Part shown: positions 7,164 through 14,680 of the stretch, in pieces
Layout: the number at the start of each line of letters is the position of its first letter
Numbering within the stretch: position 1 is the stretch's first letter
Source of the DNA: Acidobacteriota bacterium
GTDB taxonomy: Bacteria; Acidobacteriota; Terriglobia; Terriglobales; Acidobacteriaceae
Assembly: GCA_021799405.1 (NCBI GenBank)
Contig: JAJZAL010000121.1
Coordinates: 1-15,201 of the forward strand
DNA: 15,201 bases
Direction of reading: 5' to 3'
The notes under the pieces: model-generated
What the model was told of the DNA's origin: nothing
Database searches by the model: none
What the model saw: only the letters and a program-made list of their open reading frames with translations
Position numbers and translations under genes: made by a program

Positions 7164-9121
7164 AGATGCGTCTGGTGAACAGAAAGGCAAAAGCAAGCAC
7201 GAGATGGACTTCCCTCTGGATTCCCGTGATCGTCTCTTGTCTGACTGTCACCGGATTGTGCTGGCATCAGACCCCTGTCGCGGCGTCGACGTGGAGCACG
7301 AGATGGAACCCGAAGATTCGTTATCTGGATCCCGTTGCGCTAGCGATGTCTCCGGGCGGGAAACGGCTGTACGTGGTTTGCGAGGGGCTCGACCGGGTGC
7401 TGGTGGTCAACACGCACAACCGGCAGGTCGTGGGCATGGTTCGAGTGGGCCGCAGGCCGGAGGGGATTGCCTTGTCTCCGGACGGCAAGACGCTGTACGT
7501 GACGAATGAGTGGAGCAATTCAGTCTCAGTGATTGATGCCGGCACGCTGCACGTCGTCCGGACGCTGAAGACCGGCTGGGACCCTGTAGGAGTCACGACG
7601 GACCGCGCCGGGAAGTTTCTCTACACGGCAAACACGCTCGGCGACGACATTTCGGTGATCAATCTTTCGACGGGTCAGGAAATCAAGCGGCTTGCGGCCG
7701 GACATTTTCCCGAGTACGTGGATCTTTCCGCGAACGGGAAATGGATCTACGTTTCAAACCTGCTGGCCAAGCTGGCGCCGCCGGATGATCCTCCCGAGTG
7801 CGAAGTGACCGTTGTGAGCACGGCGAAGCAGATTGTGACAGGCCGGATCATGGTGCCCGGAGTCATCCAGCTTCGACATATCGCCCAGGCGCCGGCGCAG
7901 GACGGCGGGTACTTGCTGATCCCGTTTGCACAACCCCACAACCTGGTTCCGCTGGTGCGACTGCAGCAGGGTTGGTACATGTCGAACGGGATGGCGGTGA
8001 TTCGACCGTCCCATGCCAGCGAGCAGAAGACCAGGATCTCAGAGCTTCTACTCGACAACATCGACCAGGCGTTTGCGAATGGCTTTGGCGCGGCGGCGAC
8101 GCCTGACGGCAAATGGGCGTTGATCACGGAGTCGGGCGCCAACACGGTTTCAGTGATCAGCATTGCGAAGCTGAATCAAGTGATGGGGAAGATTCCTGCC
8201 TCCGATCCGGAAGCGCTGTCGCACCGGCTGGACACAGCCCAGAAGCTCGTTGTCCGGCGACTGCCGACGGGGCGTGATCCGACCGCGGTGGTGGTTTCGC
8301 CCGATGGGCAGTTTGCCTATATCGCGAATCGCACGGACGATACGGTCACGGTCGTGAACCTGAAGGAGTTGAAGGTTGCATCCACGGTGGATCTGGGTGG
8401 GCCGAGACAGATCACGATGGAACGGCGCGGCCAGCAACTGTTTTTTGACGCAAGGTTTGCCTACCAGGGGCAGCTGTCGTGTTCGAGCTGCCATCCGCAC
8501 GAGGGCTTTGAGGATGGGCTGGTGTGGAGCCTGGAGATGCCCACGCTGGGCCGCGACGTTCCCGAAAATCGGACACTGCTGGCGATTCGCGGCACGTCGC
8601 CGTTTGACTGGAACGGCATCAATCCCAACATCCAGACGCAGGATGGTCCGCGCACGGCCGCGCTGATCTTCCGGTCGCAGGGTTTCAGCAATGCGGAAGT
8701 GAGGGAACTGGTGACCTATATCCGGTCGCTCAAGCTGCCGCCGAATCCGCATCTTGCGCCGGACGGGAAGCTCACTCATTCGCAGGAACTGGGGAAACAG
8801 ATTTTCTTCCGGACAAAGACGGACACCGGGAAAATCATTCCGCTCGATGAGCGGTGCTACTACTGCCACTCGCCGCTGTCTCACTACACATCGCGAGTGC
8901 GTGAGGATGTGGGCACATCGACGAAATACGACACCATCCAGAGCTGGGATGTGCCCCAGCTGCAGGGCGTCTGGATGCGGGCTCCGTATCTGCACAACGG
9001 CGAAGCCATGACGCTCGAAGAGATCTGGACGAAGTTCAATCCCGATGACCAACACGGGTACACCTCAGACATGAACAAGAACCAGTTGAACGAGCTGATC
9101 CAGTTTTTGAAGACCTTATAG
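7160..9121 (+). CDS. YVTN beta-propeller fused to di-heme MauG/CCP-like cytochrome
   Basis: This 653-aa exported protein has an N-terminal membrane or signal segment at about 17-42. YVTN-type blades follow (YVVCEGLDRVLVVN, YVTNEWSNSVSVID, YTANTLGDDISVIN, YVSN, ITESGANTVSVIS, YIANRTDDTVTVVN), spanning about 55-415. The C-terminal part has two c-type heme sites, CSSCH (441-445) and CYYCH (566-570), and a PYLHNG motif at 609-614. This is the arrangement of di-heme cytochrome c peroxidase/MauG relatives. These proteins act in the periplasm as electron carriers, peroxidases or protein-modifying oxidases. Propeller-cytochrome fusions of this layout occur in several soil phyla. Its start overlaps the previous stop by four bases (ATGA), so translation is probably coupled. 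It may take electrons from the GMC enzyme downstream (inference). Confidence 0.9.
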   Translation: MKMRLVNRKAKASTRWTSLWIPVIVSCLTVTGLCWHQTPVAASTWSTRWNPKIRYLDPVALAMSPGGKRLYVVCEGLDRVLVVNTHNRQVVGMVRVGRRPEGIALSPDGKTLYVTNEWSNSVSVIDAGTLHVVRTLKTGWDPVGVTTDRAGKFLYTANTLGDDISVINLSTGQEIKRLAAGHFPEYVDLSANGKWIYVSNLLAKLAPPDDPPECEVTVVSTAKQIVTGRIMVPGVIQLRHIAQAPAQDGGYLLIPFAQPHNLVPLVRLQQGWYMSNGMAVIRPSHASEQKTRISELLLDNIDQAFANGFGAAATPDGKWALITESGANTVSVISIAKLNQVMGKIPASDPEALSHRLDTAQKLVVRRLPTGRDPTAVVVSPDGQFAYIANRTDDTVTVVNLKELKVASTVDLGGPRQITMERRGQQLFFDARFAYQGQLSCSSCHPHEGFEDGLVWSLEMPTLGRDVPENRTLLAIRGTSPFDWNGINPNIQTQDGPRTAALIFRSQGFSNAEVRELVTYIRSLKLPPNPHLAPDGKLTHSQELGKQIFFRTKTDTGKIIPLDERCYYCHSPLSHYTSRVREDVGTSTKYDTIQSWDVPQLQGVWMRAPYLHNGEAMTLEEIWTKFNPDDQHGYTSDMNKNQLNELIQFLKTL

Positions 9122-9166
9122 AGCAGCAAAAAGACCTGGCAGACTTTGCCGGCCCCGGAGGGAAAG

Positions 9167-10294
9167 ATGAGAAATTCGCTGCGTGTTTGTCTCGTGTTGT
9201 GCGCTGGGCTGTTTTTGCTGGCGCCTGCCAGTGTGATGGCTCAGATTCCGAAGCTATATACGAGGTGGGTCAATTACACAGCGGCCAATGGTTTTCCGCG
9301 GGGAGAAGTCTACTCCGTGGCCGTGAACGGCAACCAGATATGGGCCGGAACGGAACACGGGCTGGTGCTGATTGAGAACGGGCGCGTGGAGAAAGTATTC
9401 ACCACCGCGAACGGCCTGGCAGGCGACGCCGTCATCTCGGTGGCAATCGACAAACAGACCGGGGATGTGTGGGCAGCAACCTTTGGCGGGCTCAGCCGGT
9501 ATTCGGCAGGGCAGTTCAAGAACTACACCAATCTGACCAGCGGACTGGCGAACGACCTGGTATACAGCGTAGCGGTCCAGGGACAGTACGTGTGGGCTGC
9601 CACGGCGGCGGGCATCAGCCGCCTGAACACGGAAACCGGCAGATGGAAGATTTTCAGCGAGCAGAATTCGCCGTTCGCTGAGCCGTGGGGCTATGCGCTG
9701 GCTGTGAGCCCGAAGAAGATCTACATGGGCCTTTGGGGTGGAGGGGTTCTTGTTTATGATCTCGCCGACCATTACTGGCGGCCTTACACGGATCCGGACG
9801 GATCGATGGAAATTGTGCTGTATCGGAACCAGGGCCTGATCGACAACATGGTGAGCAGCATCGCCTATGACCGTCAAGCCCGGATGTTCTGGGCGGGCAG
9901 CTACTTTGGCCTGAGCGGGTACGACGGGCGGAACTGGCACAACTACCTGACCAAGGACAGCGGTCTTGCGTCGAACTTCATCAACGGAGTCCTGGCCGCC
10001 GACGACATTGTCTGGGTATCGACTCAAAAGGGCTTGAGCGAGTTCGACTACAAGACCAACACCTGGGTGACCTATCGCCCCGCGGATTGGCGCGCGCTGG
10101 ACATGGCCAGGCCGGACGAGGCGCATCGGGGCGAAATTCTGATCACCTTGCCCAATGGCAAGACGCGCCGGATGGAAACCCCCACATCTCTTCCGCACAA
10201 CTACATCCTCAACGTGGCCTACCAGGGCAAGACGATCTGGGTCGCCACGGCCGATGGACTCAGTCATGGATTTCCTCAACCTACCAAGGAGTAA
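9167..10294 (+). CDS. Exported seven-repeat propeller, Reg_prop-like
   Basis: This 375-aa protein has a clear signal peptide (residues 1-25, ending ASVMA before QIPKL). Seven short repeats ending in a strand with a G-[LIV] turn are visible: GTEHGLVLI (61), ATFGGLSRY (104), ATAAGISRL (145), GLWGGGVLVYD (188), GSYFGLSGYDG (244), STQKGLSEFDY (285) and ATADGLSHG (360). Each follows a [IV]WA-type strand, as in the Reg_prop repeats of the sensor part of hybrid two-component systems. Here no kinase or membrane domain follows, so it is a free-standing periplasmic propeller, probably a binding or scaffold protein. The ATG at 9167 is chosen over TTG 9146 because GGAGGGAAAG directly precedes it and the signal peptide begins there. 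It lies 45 bp after the previous stop. No catalytic residues are recognised. Confidence 0.8.
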   Translation: MRNSLRVCLVLCAGLFLLAPASVMAQIPKLYTRWVNYTAANGFPRGEVYSVAVNGNQIWAGTEHGLVLIENGRVEKVFTTANGLAGDAVISVAIDKQTGDVWAATFGGLSRYSAGQFKNYTNLTSGLANDLVYSVAVQGQYVWAATAAGISRLNTETGRWKIFSEQNSPFAEPWGYALAVSPKKIYMGLWGGGVLVYDLADHYWRPYTDPDGSMEIVLYRNQGLIDNMVSSIAYDRQARMFWAGSYFGLSGYDGRNWHNYLTKDSGLASNFINGVLAADDIVWVSTQKGLSEFDYKTNTWVTYRPADWRALDMARPDEAHRGEILITLPNGKTRRMETPTSLPHNYILNVAYQGKTIWVATADGLSHGFPQPTKE

Positions 10295-10301
10295 CAACGC
10301 A

Positions 10302-10820
10302 ATGAGTCAGCTACAAACCGAAACCGAAGTTCTCGCGATGGAAGAAACGCATAAGCCGGTTTCCAAGAAGGCAATCAGCGCGCCCAAGGCGCTGAACGAG
10401 GCTTACTGCTACGATCGCCCGTCGTCGTTCTCGCGCGGCTTGCGCCTGGACATCAAGGGTGTGACGATCCTGATCATTTCAGGGACGGCCAGCATCGATG
10501 CCAACGGCGTGAGCATTCACGTGGGAGATTTCCGGGCACAGACGAAGCGGGCCTACCAGAACATTACGGATCTGCTGGCGTCGGAAGGCGCGACGTGGAA
10601 AGACGTGGTTCGGACCAGCTGCTTCCTTCGCGATATTGAGCGCGACTATGCGGCTTTCAATGAAGTCCGCACGGAATTTTTTCACGAGCAGGGACTCGAC
10701 ATACTTCCGGCGTCGATAGGAATCCAGGCGATTTTGTGCCGGCCTGAACTGCTGATTGAGATGGAGGCCATGGCCATCTTCGAGTCGGATCGCGGGTCGA
10801 ACGGGAACGGACAGAAGTAG
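10302..10820 (+). CDS. RidA-fold protein with chorismatase-like motif
   Basis: This 172-aa cytoplasmic protein has about 40 extra N-terminal residues ahead of a RidA/YjgF/UK114 domain (about 43-162). ISGTASI at 59-65 followed by HVGDFRAQ at 73-80 resembles the C-terminal RidA-like domain of chorismatases (FkbO/Hyg5/XanB2 type) more than classic RidA. The Arg that RidA uses to bind imino acid substrates appears to be Ser138 here (PASIGIQAILCRPELLIEMEA), so ordinary imine deaminase activity is doubtful. The neighbouring DAHP synthase makes a role on a shikimate- or chorismate-derived compound attractive, but a single domain lacks the partner half of a true chorismatase. ATG 10302 has AAGGAG ten bases upstream. 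The frame extends back to 10155 inside the propeller gene, but that part is not credible. The fold is secure, the function is not. Confidence 0.8.
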   Translation: MSQLQTETEVLAMEETHKPVSKKAISAPKALNEAYCYDRPSSFSRGLRLDIKGVTILIISGTASIDANGVSIHVGDFRAQTKRAYQNITDLLASEGATWKDVVRTSCFLRDIERDYAAFNEVRTEFFHEQGLDILPASIGIQAILCRPELLIEMEAMAIFESDRGSNGNGQK

Positions 10821-10870
10821 AGAGTCACGCAAAAGGCAGTCGTGGAGGGCCGTGGCACAGGCTTTCGCGT

Positions 10871-10901
10871 GCCGGGGAGTCGTAAGGTTGGTCTCCCCGG
10901 C
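10871..10901 (+). promoter_or_regulatory. Leader hairpin 1 upstream of DAHP synthase gene
   Basis: GCCGGGGAG (10871-10879) pairs perfectly with CTCCCCGGC (10893-10901) around a 13-base loop. No T-run follows, so it is not a standard intrinsic terminator. It may be an RNA-processing, stability or leader-regulation element in the 164-bp gap before the DAHP synthase gene. Confidence 0.6.
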
Positions 10902-10911
10902 GAGGAAGATC

Positions 10912-10951
10912 CGGTCCCGGCACTTGTTTTGATTTTGATTGTGCCGGACCG
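10912..10951 (+). promoter_or_regulatory. Leader hairpin 2 upstream of DAHP synthase gene
   Basis: CGGTCCCGGCAC (10912-10923) pairs with GTGCCGGACCG (10941-10951) through 11 pairs and one bulged C. The 17-base loop is T-rich. The stem ends about 20 bases before the GGAGGAGGG ribosome-binding site, a position suited to controlling downstream expression. No peptide-encoding leader rich in aromatic residues is evident. Confidence 0.6.
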
Positions 10952-10984
10952 CGTAAGTACCGGTTCGGATGGAGGAGGGCAGCC

Positions 10985-11872
10985 ATGAAGATTGCTGGAC
11001 AAGTGAGCCTTGCTGACCTGCCGCGGGTCTGCCCCTTGCTGTGCCGCTCGGACGATTCGGAATACGGCGAGGACAAAACGCGCGTGGTGGAAGTTCGCGG
11101 CGTGCGTTTTGGCGATGAGCGCCCGGTAGTGATTGGCGGACCTTGCGCGGTGGAGACGCGGGAACAAACTCTGAATGTTGCGCGGGCAGTTCGGCGGGCC
11201 GGAGCGGAGATGCTGCGCGGAGGCGCATACAAGCCCCGCACTTCGCCGCACGGTTTTCAAGGCACCGGCGCGGACGGGTTGCGCATCCTGAAGGACGCGC
11301 GTGAGGAAACGGGCTTGCCGGTGGTGACGGAGGCGATGGATACCCGGCATGTGGAACAAGTGGCGGAATTTGCCGACATGATCCAGATCGGTTCACGGAA
11401 CATGCAGAACTTTCCCTTGCTGGCTGAGGCCGGACGCGCAGGAAAGCCCGTTCTACTGAAGCGGGGCATGGCTGCGAGCCTGGTGGAGTGGCTGGGCGCG
11501 GCGGAGTACATCGCCGAGCAGGGGAACCTGGATATCGTACTGTGCGAGCGCGGCATCAAGGCGTTTGCCAGCGGCGAATACTCGCGCTACGTGCTGGACC
11601 TGAATGTGATTCCGGCGGTTCGCGCTCATACGTTCCTGCCCGTGATTGTTGATCCGAGCCACGCGACCGGGGTTGCGTCGATGGTGGAACCCGCAAGCCG
11701 CGCCGCCCTGGAATTCGGCAGTCACGGACTGATTATCGAAGTCGCCGACCCCACGACGGCGCGCCCGATGTGCGATGCCGTTCAGGCCATCGGCCCGGAA
11801 ACGCTGGCCCGTATTGCGCGCTTTGCCCATGCACGCTCCAGCAGCGCGGTGGAAGGAGTCAGTTGCGCATGA
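10985..11872 (+). CDS. DAHP synthase, type I-beta, catalytic domain only
   Basis: This 295-aa protein should condense phosphoenolpyruvate and erythrose 4-phosphate to DAHP, the entry step of the shikimate pathway, in the cytoplasm. Motifs run in family order: GGPCAVE (51-57, metal Cys54), GGAYKPRTSPHGFQGTG (79-95), VTEAMD (114-119), IQIGSRNMQNF (133-143), LLKRG (157-161), LCERGIKAF (186-194), VDPSHATG (222-229, metal His226), IEV (251-253, Glu252) and CDAVQAI (263-269, Asp264). The expected catalytic and metal-binding residues are all present. The first 35 residues are unlike the roughly 65-residue ferredoxin-like regulatory domain of Thermotoga-type enzymes, so feedback inhibition may be absent. 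TRNTLD of the family reads SRYVLD here. ATG 10985 follows GGAGGAGGG. The stop overlaps a possible ATG (11869) of the next frame. Its place among exported redox genes suggests a dedicated rather than housekeeping copy. Confidence 0.93.
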   Translation: MKIAGQVSLADLPRVCPLLCRSDDSEYGEDKTRVVEVRGVRFGDERPVVIGGPCAVETREQTLNVARAVRRAGAEMLRGGAYKPRTSPHGFQGTGADGLRILKDAREETGLPVVTEAMDTRHVEQVAEFADMIQIGSRNMQNFPLLAEAGRAGKPVLLKRGMAASLVEWLGAAEYIAEQGNLDIVLCERGIKAFASGEYSRYVLDLNVIPAVRAHTFLPVIVDPSHATGVASMVEPASRAALEFGSHGLIIEVADPTTARPMCDAVQAIGPETLARIARFAHARSSSAVEGVSCA

Positions 11873-11973
11873 ATGTTCAAGAACTGCTGCGGTCCTCCGG
11901 TTGGGGAACGGTCCAATCCAGGCAAGCACCGGGCGGCGCAGAGGTCAGAGAAAAGCGACGGAGGATTGTGACC

Positions 11974-13374
11974 ATGAAAGGGAAGATCATCGCACCATTT
12001 CTATTCTTGCTGTTCTGCGCTGCCGCCTGGCCACAGTCTGCATCGTCGAAGAGCGCCAAGGAGGCAACTCCGGCCCAGATACCATATGCCAACATGCCTG
12101 CCGCCGCAGTTCCTTACGCCCGGTACCGCAAGCCTTATTTCGAGTGGTACGTAAGGCCGAACACGGTGGCTTATTACGGTGCTGCGCGCAGCGTGCCTGA
12201 TCCGAAACTGAGCATGCTGAAGACTGTCAATATCGGTTTCCTCGGTCCCATAGGCAAGGGCGATCCCAATGCCATCTATGGAGTGCCGATGCTGCATGGG
12301 GCCCAGATGGCCATCGATGATGCCAACGCTCGCGGCGGCTACCACGGGAAGCCATTTTCATTGAAGGTGCATGATGACCTGCCTCTGTGGGGCGCCTCTT
12401 CCATGGACATCGTGAAGATGTATTACAACCAGCACGTGTGGGCGATGCTCGGCTCCATCAACGGCGACAATACTCACGTGGAGCTGCGCGCCGCTCTGAA
12501 GCTGGAGCTCCCGATCATCGATACGGCGACGACAGACCCTACCGTGACGGCAACACGGATCCAGTGGCTGATCGACAATTTTCCGGACGACCGCCAGCAG
12601 GGCTATGCACTTGCGGATTACATCTTCAACCAGTTGAAGCTGAGGAACGTCGGCATCCTGCGAGTGAACGACAACTATGGCCGACGCGGCTACGACGAGT
12701 TCTTCCGGGACGCCCGGCGAATGGGTTTTCAGCCCGTGGTGGTGATGAAATACCCTCCGGGAGCCGAGAGTTTTACCGAGCAACTGCACACGCTGAAGCT
12801 GCTCCATATCGGTGGCCTCGTGATCTGGGGCAATGCGCATGAGGCGGGGCTGATTCTGAAGCAGATGCGTGCGATGGGCATGAACCAGCCGGTTTTTGGC
12901 AGCAGCCGCGTAGCATATCCCGAAGTTGTCAAGATCGCCGGTGCGGCGGCCAATGGCCTGGTCGCCATTTCGGCCATTGATCCGGCCAGCAAGAGCCAGA
13001 AGTGGCTGGCGTTTCGCCGCGAGTATATGGCGCGTTACCACGCCGAGCCTGATGCTTACGCCGCCCACGCTTATGACGGCATGACGATGCTGATTGCGGC
13101 GATCCAGAAAGTGGGACTCAACCGCGCGCTGATCATGGATGCCCTGCGCCAATATGAGATGAAGTCCTACCAGGGCGTGAGCGGGACCGCGTTCTTTGAC
13201 TACACGCTGAACAATATTGCTCCAGTGACCTTCGCGAAGGTGGTGAACGGACATTTTGTTTACTGGCCGGAACGCCGGACGGACTGGAAAGGAACGTCGG
13301 GCGGGATTCCCGTGGTGAGCGCGGTGAATTCCCCGCTGCGCGAGCAAGGTGCGTCCATGGCGCCGGGGCATTGA
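11974..13374 (+). CDS. Type-1 periplasmic substrate-binding protein (Leu/Ile/Val-family), first copy
   Basis: This 466-aa exported protein has a signal peptide MKGKIIAPFLFLLFCAAAWP, a proline- and tyrosine-rich linker to about residue 84, and then a Peripla_BP_6-like core (about 85-432). The core begins VNIGFLGPIGKGDP, with HGAQMAIDDANARGG at 108-122, MLGSINGDNTHV at 158-169, GILRVNDNYGRRGYDEF at 227-243 and AYAAHAYDGMTMLIAAI at 361-377. This family binds amino acids or small aromatic or amide ligands for ABC importers, or serves as a sensor. No permease or ATPase gene is in view. The ATG at 11974 is favoured for its GGAGG and signal peptide. An in-frame ATG at 11869 overlaps the DAHP synthase stop (ATGA) and would add 35 residues. 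The long linker is unusual for the family. Confidence 0.85.
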   Translation: MKGKIIAPFLFLLFCAAAWPQSASSKSAKEATPAQIPYANMPAAAVPYARYRKPYFEWYVRPNTVAYYGAARSVPDPKLSMLKTVNIGFLGPIGKGDPNAIYGVPMLHGAQMAIDDANARGGYHGKPFSLKVHDDLPLWGASSMDIVKMYYNQHVWAMLGSINGDNTHVELRAALKLELPIIDTATTDPTVTATRIQWLIDNFPDDRQQGYALADYIFNQLKLRNVGILRVNDNYGRRGYDEFFRDARRMGFQPVVVMKYPPGAESFTEQLHTLKLLHIGGLVIWGNAHEAGLILKQMRAMGMNQPVFGSSRVAYPEVVKIAGAAANGLVAISAIDPASKSQKWLAFRREYMARYHAEPDAYAAHAYDGMTMLIAAIQKVGLNRALIMDALRQYEMKSYQGVSGTAFFDYTLNNIAPVTFAKVVNGHFVYWPERRTDWKGTSGGIPVVSAVNSPLREQGASMAPGH

Positions 13375-13381
13375 GCGGAAG

Positions 13382-14677
13382 ATGAGAAAGCTGTTTCCAA
13401 ATGGATGGAAATGCGTGCTGGGATTGGCGTGCGTGCTGTTGATGCTGGATGCCACGCCGCTCCGTGCGCAGAAGATGGCCGAGCCACAGCCGTACGATTC
13501 TATCGGCGCAAACGGCGTCACCTATGCAGGGCCGGGAAGAGAAGCAGTTTTCGATCTGCGAGGTTCCACGGTTCGCATCGGTATTGTGGCTCCGATTCAC
13601 GGTCCGCAGAAGGCTGACGGAGAGGCCATTATCGCGGCGGCGAAGATCGCTATTCAGGACGCATCCAGGAAGCCTTTGCCGGACGGCCGTCATTTTGCTC
13701 TTGCGATCGCGGATGAAAGTGTTCCGCCGTGGGGGCTGCTCGGCGACGAGATGATTCACCTCATCATGCAGGACAAGGTGGTCGCCATGGTGACCGGCGC
13801 CGATGGGGTGGCGGCGCATTTGAGCGAACAGATCGGCAACAAGATCGGTGTTGCCACACTGACCCTCTCGGGGGACGATACCTCGACGGAAATCAACATG
13901 CCATGGATTTTCCGGATGGGGCCCAGTGATGGGCAGCAGGCGCAGGTGATGGCCCGGAACATTTACGGGGTGCATGACTACAAACGCGTTCTGCTGGTCG
14001 CCGGGCAAGACCACGATGGCCAGATCGCGAGCAGGGAATTTCTGAAAGCAGTTCACCGGCTGGGAGCTCCGGCTCCCGCAATTGTGGCGGTCAACCCGCT
14101 GGAGCCGGATGCGCGTTCGCTACCGGCGATCGTTCAGGCCAAGGGGCCTCAGGCTATCGTGATGTGGACACTGCCTGAAAATGCAAAGGCATTGATCCAG
14201 GCGATCCGGGCGGAAGGCTGCCATGCGCCGATCTATCTTTCGCAGAAGGCGGCGCAAACGGGTTCCGGAGTTGGGGTTCCTCTGCTGAGCATGCAGAAGT
14301 TGCCAGAGGCGCCAGGGGCGGATTTGTATGGGGTCGATTCCACGCAGAGAGAGTCTCGCCTGCGCGAAAGCTTTGTGCGCCGCTATCAGTTGGCGACGGG
14401 AAGATTGCCGAGCCCGGTGGCTGCGGAGGCCTACGATGCGGTTCGACTGGTGGCCCAGGCAGTGCGGGAAGCCGGACCGAATCGAGCGCGGGTGCGCGAT
14501 GAGATCGCAACGGCCCGGAACCTCGCGGGGGTTTCCGGTTCGATCACTTTTGACAATCAGGGAAACAACCGCACGAAGGTATACGTTGTTCCGATTCCAT
14601 CCAGCACGATTCAGCAGGCACGCCGGGCGCAAAGAACGCCGCCGCACCGGAAGGTAAAGGCCGATACGCAGGAGTAG
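13382..14677 (+). CDS. Type-1 periplasmic substrate-binding protein, second copy
   Basis: This 431-aa exported protein has a signal peptide (about 1-29, ending PLRA before QKMAE), a short linker, and a Peripla_BP_6-like core from about 64 to 405. The core starts VRIGIVAPIHGPQKADGEA (64-82) and includes AMVTGADGVAAHLSEQIG (135-152), IGVATLTLSGDD (155-166), YKRVLLVAGQDHDG (200-213) and SPVAAEAYDAVRLVAQAV (344-361). It appears paralogous to the preceding protein but diverged, so the pair probably binds different ligands or forms a complex. The C-terminus is basic (RRAQRTPPHRKVK). ATG 13382 lies seven bases after the previous stop, with a modest AGCGGAAG upstream. The frame opens earlier at 13349 inside the previous gene, without a signal peptide. 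No transporter membrane component is seen nearby. Confidence 0.85.
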   Translation: MRKLFPNGWKCVLGLACVLLMLDATPLRAQKMAEPQPYDSIGANGVTYAGPGREAVFDLRGSTVRIGIVAPIHGPQKADGEAIIAAAKIAIQDASRKPLPDGRHFALAIADESVPPWGLLGDEMIHLIMQDKVVAMVTGADGVAAHLSEQIGNKIGVATLTLSGDDTSTEINMPWIFRMGPSDGQQAQVMARNIYGVHDYKRVLLVAGQDHDGQIASREFLKAVHRLGAPAPAIVAVNPLEPDARSLPAIVQAKGPQAIVMWTLPENAKALIQAIRAEGCHAPIYLSQKAAQTGSGVGVPLLSMQKLPEAPGADLYGVDSTQRESRLRESFVRRYQLATGRLPSPVAAEAYDAVRLVAQAVREAGPNRARVRDEIATARNLAGVSGSITFDNQGNNRTKVYVVPIPSSTIQQARRAQRTPPHRKVKADTQE

Positions 14678-14680
14678 AGA

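Noticed and set aside
5529..7196. 555-codon minus-strand open frame opposite the FG-GAP/ASPIC gene
   Set aside because: It is a mirror of the repeated calcium-loop codons (valine-rich repeats), without a domain of its own. The plus strand has unmistakable family motifs.
10871..10951. Intrinsic terminators between the RidA-like and DAHP synthase genes
   Set aside because: Both hairpins are strong but neither is followed by a T-run. The T-rich stretch is the loop of the second hairpin, so they are recorded as leader structures only.
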